The translations under genes and the position numbers were made by a program. A stretch of DNA of 64,000 bases from Piliocolobus tephrosceles (taxonomy: Eukaryota > Chordata > Mammalia > Primates > Cercopithecidae), in contig NC_045441.1 of the NCBI RefSeq assembly GCF_002776525.5, positions 111,192,325 through 111,256,324 of the forward strand, given 5' to 3'. Below the pieces are notes generated by a model that saw only the letters and a program-made list of their open reading frames with translations, made no database searches and had not been told where the DNA came from. Position 1 is the stretch's first letter. Every line of letters begins with the position of its first letter. This document shows, piece by piece, positions 1 to 13,053 of this stretch.

Positions 1-367
1 AAATGTATTTTAAGGCATTTAAATATTATACATATTGTCATTATATCTAATACATCTGACTAGAAATAAAGTAGGTAACTGATCACAGGAAAGCCAGATA
101 TATTCCTTTTTATTCTGCCTGAAAAGGTCTTAAGTTCCAAATATGCTCCCCTTTTCCAACTATAGCTGACAGTCCTACAATTGTGTTTTTCAAATGCTTG
201 TAGGAATCATGCACTTAATTCAGAGAGAAATAGTATGCTGACAAGTGTGGTACCTGATATCAATGCTAGGGTATTTTCCCATATTTTTAATATCTATGCT
301 ATCTTCTACTTCACACCTTGTACACACAAGCTTATAGATGATTATGTGTGCATACCCAACATACATG
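1..367. other. AT-rich DNA, nothing recognised
   Basis: No repeat, RNA gene or coding signal is visible. A 74-codon open frame starting at 181 has no recognisable composition and runs into the CA microsatellite, giving a His-Thr repeat, so it is a by-product of the repeat. Confidence 0.6.
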
Positions 368-391
368 CACACACACACACACACACACACA
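368..391. repeat. (CA)n microsatellite
   Basis: About 12 uninterrupted CA units. Likely length-polymorphic. Confidence 0.95.
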
Positions 392-460
392 TTCTGTATA
401 ACTGATGAATGGTTATATTTTTTGTCATTGTGGTTATCTAACCTCTGAATGTGTCTTATG

Positions 461-528
461 TTCTCCTTCTCCTCCTCCTCCTCCTCTTCCTCCTTTTCCT
501 CCTCCTCCTCCTCTTCCTTCTTTTTTTT
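461..528. repeat. (TCC)n polypyrimidine tract
   Basis: A nearly pure C/T run built from TCC and TTCC units that ends in an 8-T run. The strand asymmetry could allow a triplex (H-DNA) form; that is inference. It also creates a spurious Leu-rich reading frame. Confidence 0.9.
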
Positions 529-3500
529 ATGATGCTAAAACTAAAAGGAAACAATAAGGATGTGTTCAGGACAGAGTTCTGCCATGCTTATGTTGAATGG
601 CACATATTGAAGAATCGAAGCATGAACTTCTTAAGCTAAAAAAAATTCTTATGCCTGGTATTGCTGCATCTAGTTTTATTTTAAAAGGCATATTGGAATA
701 AGTAAGAATTAAAGGTCCTTAGAACAAAAGACATTAATAAGAGTTCATGTTTGATAAATAGTATCTTTTGTCCTACCTAAAGACAAGTTTTTTTACCCAA
801 TTTATCCTTAATAAATATCATAATAGTTATTACAAGACAAAAAAGAATTCAGCTAGTACATATTTTATGAAACCAAGACTTGAAGAATATTATAAATAAT
901 TTCAAAATGTATACATTGGTTTTAAATGGCAGTTACTAACAAGATAGCTTCCACAAATAGATTAGAAATCTAGATGACAGGGAAGAAATAGGATAAAATA
1001 GTTCATGAATGCTCATATAGAAGTCAGATCTTTAAATAAAAGTACAAAGTAGACTTTATAGCTTAGCAGTGCAATTCCCTTCGCCCTAAGGTATCTTTTA
1101 CTGAAATACTTAAACTACTACTGTTGTTTTGGGACAAGATTAAGATTGCTATTTGAGGCTAATTGCCAGGATGTCAGATCAAATTAATATGGCACCAAAC
1201 TCACAACCTCATCCAGTGTTACAAACTGGAACAAGTCATTTTAGAACTAATACAACCTAGCAATGTTTAACTGAATCAGAGTTTAGTAACATGAGCCAGC
1301 TCAACAACTTCCAGGGCAAAAGAGCCAATCATGAAATAACATTTACTAACTGAACCAGACAAGGGGAGAACAACCTATCAGGTGGGAAACATCACCACAC
1401 GATTATTGCAAAACCACCACCTGGACTTACAGATCTAGGCCAACTGGGTAACCATTTTAAACACAATCTAAAATGTTAATATTGTGCCTCAATTTTCATT
1501 GATTCGCTTGCAGCTGAAGAGCCAAACCAAATGAGAGGAAAATCGGAGACTATGTTTTAAAAGATCAATGTAGCCCACTTTCTTGAACTGAATATCAAAA
1601 AATTAGACTCTTGTATTGAATACAAATTAGGTAAATACTGTGACAGTGAAAACCCCTTTCCCCCTGCAGCTCAGAATTCCTGCTTTTCTTTTAAGGTTGC
1701 CAAAGTATTTCCTTTGTTTCCGGCTAAACTGCAGTCCTTACTTCTATTTATGCTTAGCTCATATTCTTCTCTCACATCATGACACTAAACAGGAGATGAT
1801 TTCTTAACAGAGATAAATATTATTTTTACGAAGAAAATTAAAACTGCAAAGCACAATCGTACAAATCAATCAATATTAACAAAATAAAAAAGATAAACAA
1901 GCAAGAAATCATTCAATTTTTACTTTTACCAAGCTTTTCCAGAATTCTTATTTTCAAGCTGCTAGATAAAGCCGTGATAAATTAGAACCACTCTTCCTAA
2001 TATTCACTTTATCTCCTAAATTGCATTTTGCCTAGAAAAAATCTTGAATGTATCTTACAATATTGTATTAAAGAATGACAAAAGAAATATCAGTTCCTGG
2101 ACCCTCTATAACTTACATCTAAAAAACAAATATTAGTTATAGGTCTGTTCTCTATGGTTAACCTTTTTAGAAAATCTAACCAATAAATCATGTCCATAAC
2201 TTGTAGTTAAGAAATATAGCTGGATAGGAGATTTTCAGGGACTAATAGAGGAATTTGCTTAATTTTTACACATTTACATACAATCTTTGATCAATTAGCT
2301 TATGTGAAGTATTTTTTTGAAGGATGAAAGTATGAGAATTGTAAGAAGCTGATATCTATCCTGTTATGTCATATTTTACCAACATGAATTCAGCAATTAA
2401 TTTCCAAGCATTTTATTGAAATAATGTTTCTATGTGAGTTGAACATTCAAGTGGCAATTTTAAAATTCCATCTGTGAAATGCTTACTAGGTTGTCTGAGT
2501 GTCCTGTCAAGGTTTCTTTGATTTTTTATTCAGCAAGCATCAAGCACCTGCTTGGCTGTGAGGTAACTAGAAAGGAGAATGTGCATAACAAGTGGTACAT
2601 GACTTCAGGGAGTGTAGTTTGACAGAGGACAAAAATATGAACCAATGATCATCATGATAAATGCATGGTAGCCTGGAAAATAGAAAGATATCAAAAAAAT
2701 AAGATACAGATTTCTGAACCGTTGAATGTTATCCTTAATAGGTCACTTACTACTTATCTAAGATCTCAAAGAAAATATATGGGCAAAAGATATGGTCAAC
2801 AAACAAGTAAAAAGCCAACTTGCTTCCACTTGAAGCTTTGATATAAAATGCCTTTTTAGATTTTGGCATGACTGGCCCACATAGAAACTTCTCTTTCTGA
2901 GGATAGTGACCAGCTTAAAGCTGAGAATCACAGTGGACAAGATGTTTCATTTGGCCTATTTGTTTTAAAATATATACCTGGACTTTAGCCCTTTATAGGC
3001 CTCCATGCTGATGAATAAAAGACCTGTCCAAGAAGAGCATGTAATCCATAGAGAAAATGCAAATAGAAGAATAGAGTGAGGAAGTGTTTTGCTGCATGCC
3101 TTGCAAAGAGCTAGCCTTTGGCTCTTGCCCTAGATACTAACATTCTGAGGAAGTAGGATCAATATCAGTTTGCTTACATCTTAGCATGGAAAGGAGGATC
3201 TCAGTAGGCAGGTGATAATAATGTTGGATCTTGCCAAGTCTTCCAGGAAAAATGCAAGTCTCCTAAGAGACCAAATCCACATGAAAAGATCATAGTACTT
3301 CTATAATTTGGAGAAGTACTCCTATTTGGTGGGTAGAACAACAAAAAACTGAGAAAAAGAGAGTACTTCCCTATGTACTAACAAGTCATAACAGAGAAAT
3401 ATGCAAAATGCTATGATGGTTTGGTTGGGAATGCAGGGTTAAAGTGATCTTCCTGGAGAAGTTAGTAAAGGCTTCAACTGAGGAAAAGCTCCAAAATAGT

Positions 3501-5115
3501 AATTCCAAATATTCCTCATGACCAGATGTGAGTATCTGAGCAAACAGACCTGCCGGTTAGAAACATCCCTGTGTATCTATTTAGTGCTGTACTTTTATCC
3601 GAGTGTACAATAATTGTATTACTTTCAGATACATCCTTTTGGTAGCTAACGTTGCCCACAACAACTTTATCTGGATTATATTGATTTGTTGCACTGCCTT
3701 TTCCTTGGATGAACTTGGAGTGATTTGCAATTTTATTATAATATCCCCTGAGAATAGTAGTGAGTGCTGATTTATGGAGACCCAAAATTATTCAAAACTG
3801 TTTTGGCATGATTGTGAATGAGACTGTAAAAACATGAGATGCACTCGCCTCACCCTCTGATCCTGCCACTGGACATGTCTGCATGTTAAAATGAAATGAG
3901 GATATACTGAAGGCACTAGAGTTAGAACCAGGAAATCTCAGTCACAACTTCTACGCCTATAGATTTAGAAATAGAAAAATTACACCATTTTTCTATTGAG
4001 TTCAGTTTTCTGATTTGATTCTCTGTCACAAAATTATGATCATCAAACAAAAGAAATGCAAATAAAATGTTATATTTGTATAAGATAGTTTATTATTAAT
4101 AGAATAGCATCCATGACATTATCACTTTCTTCCTGAGTTCATGTTTTGGAATTATGTGTATGAAGTTAATGGAAATTTTACAAGTTAGATGAAAGACAGA
4201 ACTAAGGCAGAGAATTTGGATATAGATGGGTAAGATAATAAATACATTCAACCTAAGACTTCTTCACTAAAATATTAAGTGCAGTCCTGCACTTTACCTC
4301 TAAAAAATGAAAGTAAGAAGGAAAGCAAAGTAGTAAAATTTATAACGACAACATATTCACAATCTTTAATAAAACAAAAACATTTCCATACAGTGAACTT
4401 TCGCTTTGAAACTATTTTTTTCACAGACGTCTAAAAAATTAATGCCATTAAAGGAGAGAATTGTGTTTTAATATACTAGGAATATCTACTCCAAATGGAA
4501 CAAAGGTCTACAGCCATGCAGTAGTTATACAATAATGCACATATGTCAAAACTATTAAATGAATCTGTTTCTGTTCCTACATATAATAAAAACTGATAAT
4601 GGTACTTTTCAGCCTGATTTTTGCTTTAAAGAGGATATTCTTTATCAGTTAAATAAAAATTAAAATTAAGTAAAAATTTAAATGGAATTATCCACTTAGT
4701 TATAATCTACATTTTAAATCCTGTTAATATACACAAAACATACCCAGATTTTAATTATGGCACATACATTGAGAACTATTTGCTGCATAATTATGAGTAA
4801 TTCTATATATTTTTTTTGCCAAATATCAGTCATTAACAATTACCCCCGCATACTTTTACTTAAATTCAATATAAAACACTAAAATATCTTAGACGTGATA
4901 ATTAATAATATATTTCTGAGTTTATGAAGTCATTTGATGGCTTATCCATCCAGAACATAAAGATTAGGAAGCATAAATATACCCCAATATCAACTCTTTC
5001 TTGTTACAGATAACATCAAAGTAAAGTATTAGTAGTTAACATGACAAATATCTAAATAAACTGTGTACAATATACAATATATCTAAGCTGTTCACTTTTA
5101 GCATTCTCAGGTGCC
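529..5115. other. 4.6 kb AT-rich unique DNA, no recognised element
   Basis: No Alu, LTR or clear LINE is recognised, which is unusually long for a primate genome. The part at 1140-1560 is less AT-rich and could be an old, diverged element or slowly evolving unique sequence. Open frames at 2758 and 3516 (60 and 89 codons, minus strand) look like chance. Confidence 0.5.
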
Positions 5116-5147
5116 CTCTGTCTCTCTCTCTTTCTCTCTCCTTCTCG

Positions 5148-5183
<36 letters not shown>
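5116..5183. repeat. (CT)n-(TG)n compound microsatellite
   Basis: A CT-rich stretch at 5116-5147 is joined to an uninterrupted (TG)n run at 5151-5183. Alternating purine-pyrimidine DNA of this length can form Z-DNA (general knowledge). Probably polymorphic. Confidence 0.95.
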
Positions 5184-5185
<2 letters not shown>

Positions 5186-5514
5186 CAACATATGTATTAT
5201 GCTTAATATGTATATATATTACATTTACATAGTAAACATATTAGAAATATAAATATGATATAATAGAAAATAAAGTATATTTTCTATATTTAAATATCAA
5301 GGATTTAAATGCAAATAAAATAAGAACATAAATTTGAAAACTATAACTTGGAGTTTTAATTAATAGGAACAGAATGACCAACAGTATTCAGTTCATGTTT
5401 CATCAGTTTACTCCATTTACTGCCAATGTAAGTGGTGAATAAAAAAATATATCAGGACAGGATTAAACAATGATTAGAAAGAGGTGATTGATGTGTGCAT
5501 ATTTAGAAACATTA

Positions 5515-5740
5515 TGTCCTCCTAGTGAACTGATCATATTATCCTTGTGTAATTCTTTGTCTCTGATAAATTTCTTTGCTCTGAAATCTATTTTATCTGA
5601 CATTATTATAATTGATCATGCTTTATTAATGTTTGCATGCATATCTTTTTTCAATTGTTTTTATTTTTAATATACTTACCTCATTGAATTTGAAATGAAT
5701 TTCTTATAAACAGCATATATCTGGATCATTTGTCACAAAT
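5515..5740 (-). mobile_element. LINE-1 (L1M-type) internal fragment
   Basis: Read on the minus strand, the segment carries the diverged L1 internal stretch containing the phrase for 'atatgctg...aagaaattcat' near 5700 and the TATTTTATCTGA block near 5590, both familiar from old mammalian L1 elements. It is truncated at both ends and has no coding capacity. A matching region of another L1 lies on the plus strand at 61617-61815. Confidence 0.6.
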
Positions 5741-6028
5741 CACATAATTTATTTCTTTTTTAATGTTGAATAGTATTGTATATATGGTTCCCATTATATT
5801 TCTATTGAATGAGGCAGTTCTAGGTAGTGCTACCTTGACTTTGTCAATAGGAATGCTAGCAGCATAAACTGATTTAATCTGAGTATGATTTTTGATGGCA
5901 GTCTACAAAACTTGTATCATTAAACACTCTTGATTGTGGTTAAAGCTTAAAGCAAATCATCTTTTTAGTTCTCTAAATCTCTACTGTGGTTCAAGTTTTT
6001 ATTGGCTCTCTCTTAGTAGAATAGTAAG

Positions 6029-6374
6029 TGATACGGTTTGACCATTTGCCCCCACCCAAATCTCATCTCGAATTGCAATCCCCACGTGTCAGGGAGAGAC
6101 ATGATGGGAGGTGATTGGATCATGGGTGCAGTTTTCCCCACGCTGTCCTCGTGATAGTGAGTGAGTTCTCACGAGATCTGGTGGTTTAAAAGTGGCAGTT
6201 TCCCCTGCACTTGTCTCTCTCTCCTGCCACCTTGTGAAGAGGTACCTGCCTCCCCTTCCCCTTCTGTTATGATTGTAAGTTTCCTGAGGCCTCCCCAGCA
6301 AGTGAGAAACTGTGAGTCAATTAACCCTCTTTTTGGGTAGCATCTTTACAGCAGTGTGAAAACAGACTAATACA
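6029..6374 (+). mobile_element. Solo LTR, MSTA-like (ERVL-MaLR)
   Basis: A complete 346-bp LTR starts TGATACGG and ends ACTAATACA. It has the family's CCCACCCAAATCTCATCT, GTGATAGTGAGTGAGTTCTCACGAGATCTGG and GTTTAAAAGTG blocks. It is flanked by a perfect 5-bp direct repeat, GTAAG, at 6024-6028 and 6375-6379, the length expected for ERVL-type integration. No internal retroviral sequence is attached, so this is a solo LTR left by LTR-LTR recombination. The GTTTAAAAGTG block favours MST over THE1; the subfamily is approximate. Confidence 0.92.
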
Positions 6375-6379
6375 GTAAG

Positions 6380-7706
<1,327 letters not shown>

Positions 7707-8246
7707 TCTATTGTAGCCATATTTGTCCAGGTAAACAATACTCACAGATTTTGTTGACTTTTCCTAAAAGGCTATTTCTGTGGAGCTGCACCCAGATGCA
7801 TGTATATACATACACACACTAACACCCAACAACACACATTTTCCTTTGTTTGCAAAATTTTTCTTTCTGCTGCCATATTATTGCATTAAACTTAAGACCA
7901 CAAACCTGTGGTGGATTTTTCTCATCTCTGCATTAATTAAACATTTGTTGATTTTTAAAGATCATGTCACATGCATTAATAAGCTATCCTATACCTATCC
8001 CTACGCTTTGCTCTGTAGGGACTATGAAAATTATGTACCTTCCTTCTCTCCCTTTTTTTCATTTCTTCCCCTCTTTCTTTTTTTCTGTTTTGCTTTCCTC
8101 ACTTTTATGAGTATGAAATAACATAATCTATGGGGAGATCTTTTTCCCCAAGATTATTTTTAAAGATAACATTATGTTTGGCTAGGTATTCACAGTTGAT
8201 TTGACAGTTTAACTAATTCTTAGACAAATAATTTGTACTTGGCCAT
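7707..8246. other. Unique DNA with pyrimidine-rich patch
   Basis: No repeat recognised. A T/C-rich stretch at about 8040-8100 is low complexity. A 113-codon plus-strand frame at 7780-8121 ends in it and looks like chance. Confidence 0.5.
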
Positions 8247-8603
8247 TGTCATGGGATGCATGTTTGTGCCTTCCCTTCCAAATTCATATATTGAAACCCA
8301 AACCTCATTGTTATGGTAATTAGAGATGGGGCCTTTGGGAGGTGATTAGGCCATGAGGGTGGAACTTCCATGAATGGGATTAGTGCCGTTATAAAAGAGA
8401 CACCAGAGAATTTTCTTATTCTTTCACAACATGAGAGGATGCAAGAAGTCGGCAATCTATATCCCTCCTGCACAACTCCCCCCACCATCCTGGCACCCTA
8501 TTCTTGGACTTCCAGCCTCTCAAACGGTGAGAAATCAATTTCTGCTTTATTGTAAGCAACTGATTCTATGGTACTTTGTAATAACGGCCTGAATTCATAG
8601 ACA
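8247..8603 (+). mobile_element. MLT1A-like solo LTR (ERVL-MaLR)
   Basis: The LTR starts TGTCATGGGATG. It contains TTCATATATTGAAACCC, GAGATGGGGCCTTTGGGAGG, TATAAAAGAGACACCAGAGA, TTGGACTTCCAGCCTC and GTGAGAAATCAATTTCTG, all typical MLT1A blocks in the right order. Flanks GCCAT (8242-8246) and GACAT (8604-8608) are a 4-of-5 match, consistent with a decayed 5-bp target duplication. The TATAAAAG box and AATCAA-type poly(A) region are still readable. Confidence 0.85.
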
Positions 8604-8938
8604 GACATTAAACTAACATTTGAAAATGGCAAATGCATGTTTAAAATTATGCATATTGATAATTTATTAATGGAAAAATTTACACAAAATACATACTTTT
8701 AGGAAGTCTGTGTTATAGAATACTTCTATGCCCAAGAGACGGTTTAAGAAATAGTCAAGTAGTTATTACAATATTAAAGCTATGACTAAATTTGAGAGTT
8801 AACTATTTTTAAAAATATGCTAAATACATAATGGAAAAATTAAGAGCCCAGTGAGAAAGTTGCTAATGATCTCCAAAAGCATTTACTAGAAAATATGTTG
8901 CCAATATACTTTATCCAGAGAGGTTTCCTTTGAGGGAC

Positions 8939-9479
8939 TGTTTTTGTTTTTTACTGCTACATAATAAATTATTACAAATTCAGAGGCTGAAAACAACACT
9001 CATTTATGATCTCACAGTTTCTCTTAGTTAAAAGTCCAGATATGTGTAAACTGTGTCTTCTGTTCAGGATGTCACTAGGTTGAAACAACAATGTCTGCCA
9101 AGGTTGTGATTTCATCCACAGATTGACATCCTTTTCCAAACTTACTTGTCAGCAGCATTCAGTTCCTTATGATTGCAGATTGAGGCCCTCAGCTTCTAGA
9201 GGCTGTCAATCATTTTACATCACATGGCCCTTTCCACAACATGGTGGTTTGCTTCCTCAAGGCCAACAGGAAATCTCTATCTTTGAATCTCTTCAGTCAG
9301 CTAAGACAGTCTTGTATAAAGTAATGAACTCAAAGGAATAACTATCCCATCAACTTTATCATATTGCATTGTCTAGAAGCAAGTCATACCTCTCTACACT
9401 CAAGGTCAGGAGATTCCACAAAGGCATGGGCACTAGAGGAAAAAGCGTTGGGGCCACCTTAGAATTATACCTGCCATGA
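8939..9479 (-). mobile_element. MLT1-type LTR, antisense
   Basis: Landmarks of an old MaLR LTR on the minus strand: the 3' end with GCTACATAATAAATTATTACAAATTCAGAGGCTGAAAACAACA, the GCAGCATTCAGTTCCTTATG block and a 5' end reading GGGGCCACCTTAGAATTATACCTGCC. It is much more diverged than the MSTA and THE1 LTRs in this window, so older. The subfamily is not assigned. Confidence 0.65.
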
Positions 9480-9597
9480 GTACTTTGCTATGGTACTTAC
9501 AGTCTGTTCATCCTCATCTCCAGTTTCCATTAGGACACCTCCAATTGCAAGGGAAAATATAAGTATCAAAAAGTGACTTTAAAGAGAGGGCTTCTTT

Positions 9598-9990
9598 TTT
9601 CTTTTTTGATCCAAAGTTTTTTCTATTTTGAGGTGAAATTTACTTAACATAAAGTTAACTATTTTAAGGTGTACAATTCAGTGGCATTTAGTGCATTCAC
9701 AATGGTGTGCCACCACCACCTCTCTCTAGTTTCAAAACCATTTCAATACCTCAGAAAAACATTATGTATCCATTAAGTAACCATTCTCCATTCCCCCATC
9801 CCCATCCCCTGGGAATCATTAATTTGTTTTCTGTTTATGAATTTTCTTATTCTGAATATTTCATATAAAATGAATTACACAAATGGGTTTGTTTGTGTCT
9901 GGATTTTTTCACCTAACTTAATGTTTTTGAGGTTCATCCATGTAGTGGCACGTATCTGTATGTTGTTCCTTCTAATGGTTTATTTTTATA
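9598..9990 (-). mobile_element. LINE-1 3'-end fragment (L1M-type)
   Basis: The plus-strand text is antisense to an old L1 3' part: GGTGTACAATTCAGTGGCATTTAG, CATTCACAATGGTGTG, CATTTCATATAAAATG and TTTTTGAGGTTCATCCATGTAG follow in the order known for old L1 tails. The element's 3' end lies at the low-coordinate side and it is 5'-truncated near 9990. Confidence 0.8.
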
Positions 9991-11679
9991 TCACACTGGA
10001 AGTTGGCTATTGCAAGATTGGTTATTACGGAAATCTATTGTTGTCATCAAGGGCCCAGGTTCTTTCCAGTTTTCTGACATTTTGATATGGTGACTTTCAA
10101 CTCCAGGCTTGACCTTCCTTGTAAAAAGATAGTTGCTACAGTTCTTGATATCATGTTCCCATACCAATGCATCTGAAGGCAAAGGAAAAGGAGAATTTCT
10201 CCTTCTACTTCTTTGTAACTGGGGAGGCAAACGATTTCCCAAAAGCCTCAGAAAGCAAAGCTTTTCTCCCTCCACCTCCTGAGAAAGTCCTTACTCCTAA
10301 ATCACTCAGTGACAAAGAGAAATCAGAATTCTCCTATTGTCCTCAAATAATATAATTCATTTCCTTGTGGTGGGGAGAGATCATCTTCCAAATATACTGC
10401 AGCCCCACATGATAAAAACTAACCATCTGTTAAAATATAAGAAAGGAATGGTTGTTGTGTAGGCAAATAGCTGTACCTGCCTAGCATTCTTTATTAAAAA
10501 ATACTTTTAAAACATTTTAGTAGTAATAAAAACAGCACATACTATATATATATATATATATATATAAAATGTTACTCTTCTGGCATAGTTTGAGAGGCAA
10601 TCTAAACTAGCAGAAGGAATATGGAGTGAGAACTATCTGGGTTATAATTCAGGTCCTTCACTCCAAACTGAGACAGATTTCTCATTGATACATGGGGAAA
10701 GGAAGAGACTTGCATAGGGAATGGGAAACTGTGTTTTAACTTCAAACTGAGGAGAATCTGCTCCAATGGTCATACACTTCATTCCCAGAGTACAGAAGAA
10801 GAGGGATAAAGTGCTATCTTAAGAATATGTGTCTTTTTACATTACAAATCCTTACTTTGCTAGTGCAAACCTGGGTATTTCTTCTAAATTCATTAAAAAT
10901 ATTTTCTTTAAAGAGCTGCCGTTGAACTAGAGCTTCATAAGCAAGTGTTCTTTCAGCACTGAAAAGTCGAGAACGTTGCCTTGGGCCATCCAGATGTGAA
11001 GAATCTCAGAGACTTTTCTGGAAGGAATATGAATCTTTAGGTTTAGTTCTAGACGTTTATAATGCTGTGAACAATAATGTCTTCCATGAAAAACCATTAT
11101 CAGCATGACGAACGGATTCAAGCTATCTCAGGCACCAATGGCCTCCAGGGGGCGATGGGAGGAGAAACAAAGAGCCACTAATGTTGCTGCCAAAACACTT
11201 CATAGGAGCCACTATTGATGGAGGTGGTAGTGGGAGTCCTGTTTGGGAGGTGAAGATGGGCCTCATTTCCTCCTTAGCGTATCCAAGGCAAGTCACCATG
11301 AGGGAGAATACATCATGTCTAAATGCTTGATAGAGCATAGATCTGGGGTGAAGAGAGTCTGGGGATTTGGTTAATTATAAACCTCAATAAAAAGAAATTT
11401 AAAACAGCATGGTATAAAGCCCAGTGTGATTGGAAACTCAGAAATTCCTACTGGGGACTTAAAACATCCACATGAACCATAAAAACTTTTTATATATTAT
11501 TCGATAGGACAATGTATCTTCAGAACACTGGATGAAACACATATAAATAACCAGTTTATATGTATCACAGGAACAAGTTTTCATAAGTCTTGTGGTAATA
11601 TTAAAATGTCATTGGTAATTTGTCCACATTTGTATCTCACCTGAAGTTCTTATTCGTATTTATATCATTTGAGTTAAAA
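9991..11679. other. Unique DNA
   Basis: No interspersed repeat is recognised except the (TA)n run listed separately. Open frames of 60-94 codons at 9991-11338 show no domain or motif. The stretch 11123-11340 is less AT-rich than its surroundings but not identifiable. Confidence 0.5.
10541..10566. repeat. (TA)n microsatellite
   Basis: About 12 TA units, followed by AAAATG. Self-complementary and prone to cruciform or breakage; probably polymorphic. Confidence 0.95.
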
Positions 11680-12092
11680 CTATTTTTAGAGAAAATTTCT
11701 AGCCAAGCATTTTGTCCATTTTTAAATCGGGTTATTTGTTTTTAAGCAATTGAGTTACAGGAGTTCCTTATACATTTTTGATACCAACTATCAGATAAAT
11801 GGTTTGCAAATATTTCTCCCTCCTCTAGGTTGCCTTTTCACTCATTTGATTGTTTCTATTGCTTTACTGAGCTTTTTACTTTATCTAATATATCTTGTCT
11901 ATTTTTGCTTTTGCTGCGTGTGCTCTTGATGTCATTTCCAAGAAATCATTGCCAAGACCAATGTTATGAAACTTTTCTTCTATGCTTTCTTCTAAAAGTT
12001 TTATGATTTCAGATCTTACATTCAAACCTTTAATCTGTTCTGAGTTAATTTTTATGTGCAGGATAAGATACAGGTCCAATTTTATTCTTCGG
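11680..12092 (-). mobile_element. LINE-1 ORF2 3' segment, inverted half of a twin-primed L1
   Basis: Minus-strand translation near 11890-12060 reads like the C-terminal third of L1 ORF2 (for example IKGLNVRSEIIKLLEES, then GLGNDFLEMTSRAHAAKAK). Further toward 11690 it matches the next ORF2 part (region of 'NPIKKW...'). It abuts, head to head at about 12092, a plus-strand L1 piece that begins exactly where this one stops in L1 order. The frame is broken by stops, so no functional protein is made. Confidence 0.88.
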
Positions 12093-12860
12093 CATATGGC
12101 CGTTGTGTATGTGAAAAGGTGCTCAACATCATCGATCATCAGAGAAATGTAACTTATAACTAGAATGAGATACTTGTTAATATGGCTATTATTGACAAAC
12201 AAAAGATAACAAATGTTGGCAATGATGTGGAGAAATTGGAACAACTGTACATCATTGGTAGGAATATAAAATAGTGTGGAACCAGTATGAAGGTTTCTCA
12301 AAGTTAAAAATAGAACTACCGTATGATGTAGCAACCTGACTACTGGGTATATATCCAAAGAAATTGAAACCAGGAATATGAAGAAATATCTGCGCTCCTA
12401 TGTTTATTGCAGTGCTATTTACAATAGCCAAATATATAATAAAAACAACCCAAATGTCCAGCAACAGATGAATGGATAAATAAAATGTAATATATACATA
12501 CAATGAAATTTTATTCAATCTTAAAAAGCAAGGAAATCTTATCATTTGTGATAACATGGATGAACCTAGAAGACATTATACTGAGTGAAATATGCCAGCC
12601 TTAGAAAGAAAAATACTGTGATTCTGCTTATAAAAGTTATTTAAAAGAGTCAAATGCTTAGAAGCAGAGATTAGAATGGTAGTTGCCAGGGGCTGGCAGG
12701 GAAGGAAAATGGGGTACTGTTCCATAGGTATAAGTTTCAGTTAAGCAAGACAAATTCTAGAGATGCACTGTATAATATATTACCTATAGATAACATCATT
12801 TACTTATCGTTTCCTTGAAAATTTATTAAAAGAGTAGATCTCATGTTAAGCATTCTTAAG

Positions 12861-12892
<32 letters not shown>

Positions 12893-13053
12893 GGAAAGTT
12901 TTGGATGTGATGGATATGTTTATTAGTTTGATTGTGGTGGTAGTGTCATGACTGTATGCATGTATCCAAACTCATCAAATTAGATACATTAAACATTTAT
13001 AATTTTTTTGAGGTATAATATTAAGTTATATCTCAATAAAGCTGTTAAAAATA
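12093..13053 (+). mobile_element. LINE-1 3' end (ORF2 end, 3'UTR), direct half of a twin-primed L1
   Basis: Starts with L1 ORF2 sequence around GAAAAGGTGCTCAACATC. It runs through the standard order: GAAATTGGAACAACTGTACATC, TACTGGGTATATATCC, CAGCAACAGATGAATGGATAA, AACATGGATGAACCTAGAAGACATTATACTGAGTGAAAT and GAGATTAGAATGGTAGTTGCCAGGGGCTGG. A 3'UTR follows, with a CA microsatellite and an AATAAA at 13035-13040 just before the end. It belongs to an L1M family judging by the 3'UTR; interrupted by many substitutions. Confidence 0.9.
12861..12889. repeat. (AC)n microsatellite inside L1 3'UTR
   Basis: About 14 uninterrupted AC units, expanded from the short CA-rich stretch normally present in L1M 3' ends. 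Confidence 0.95.

Noticed and set aside
368..391. Possible CRISPR-like or regulatory array among the tandem repeats
   Set aside because: All tandem repeats are ordinary eukaryotic microsatellites. No repeat-spacer pattern exists anywhere in the window.
11885..12358. 157-codon minus-strand open frame as a gene
   Set aside because: Its C-terminal part is a LINE-1 ORF2 remnant and the N-terminal part is antisense to a different L1 piece across the inversion junction; it is a chance fusion.
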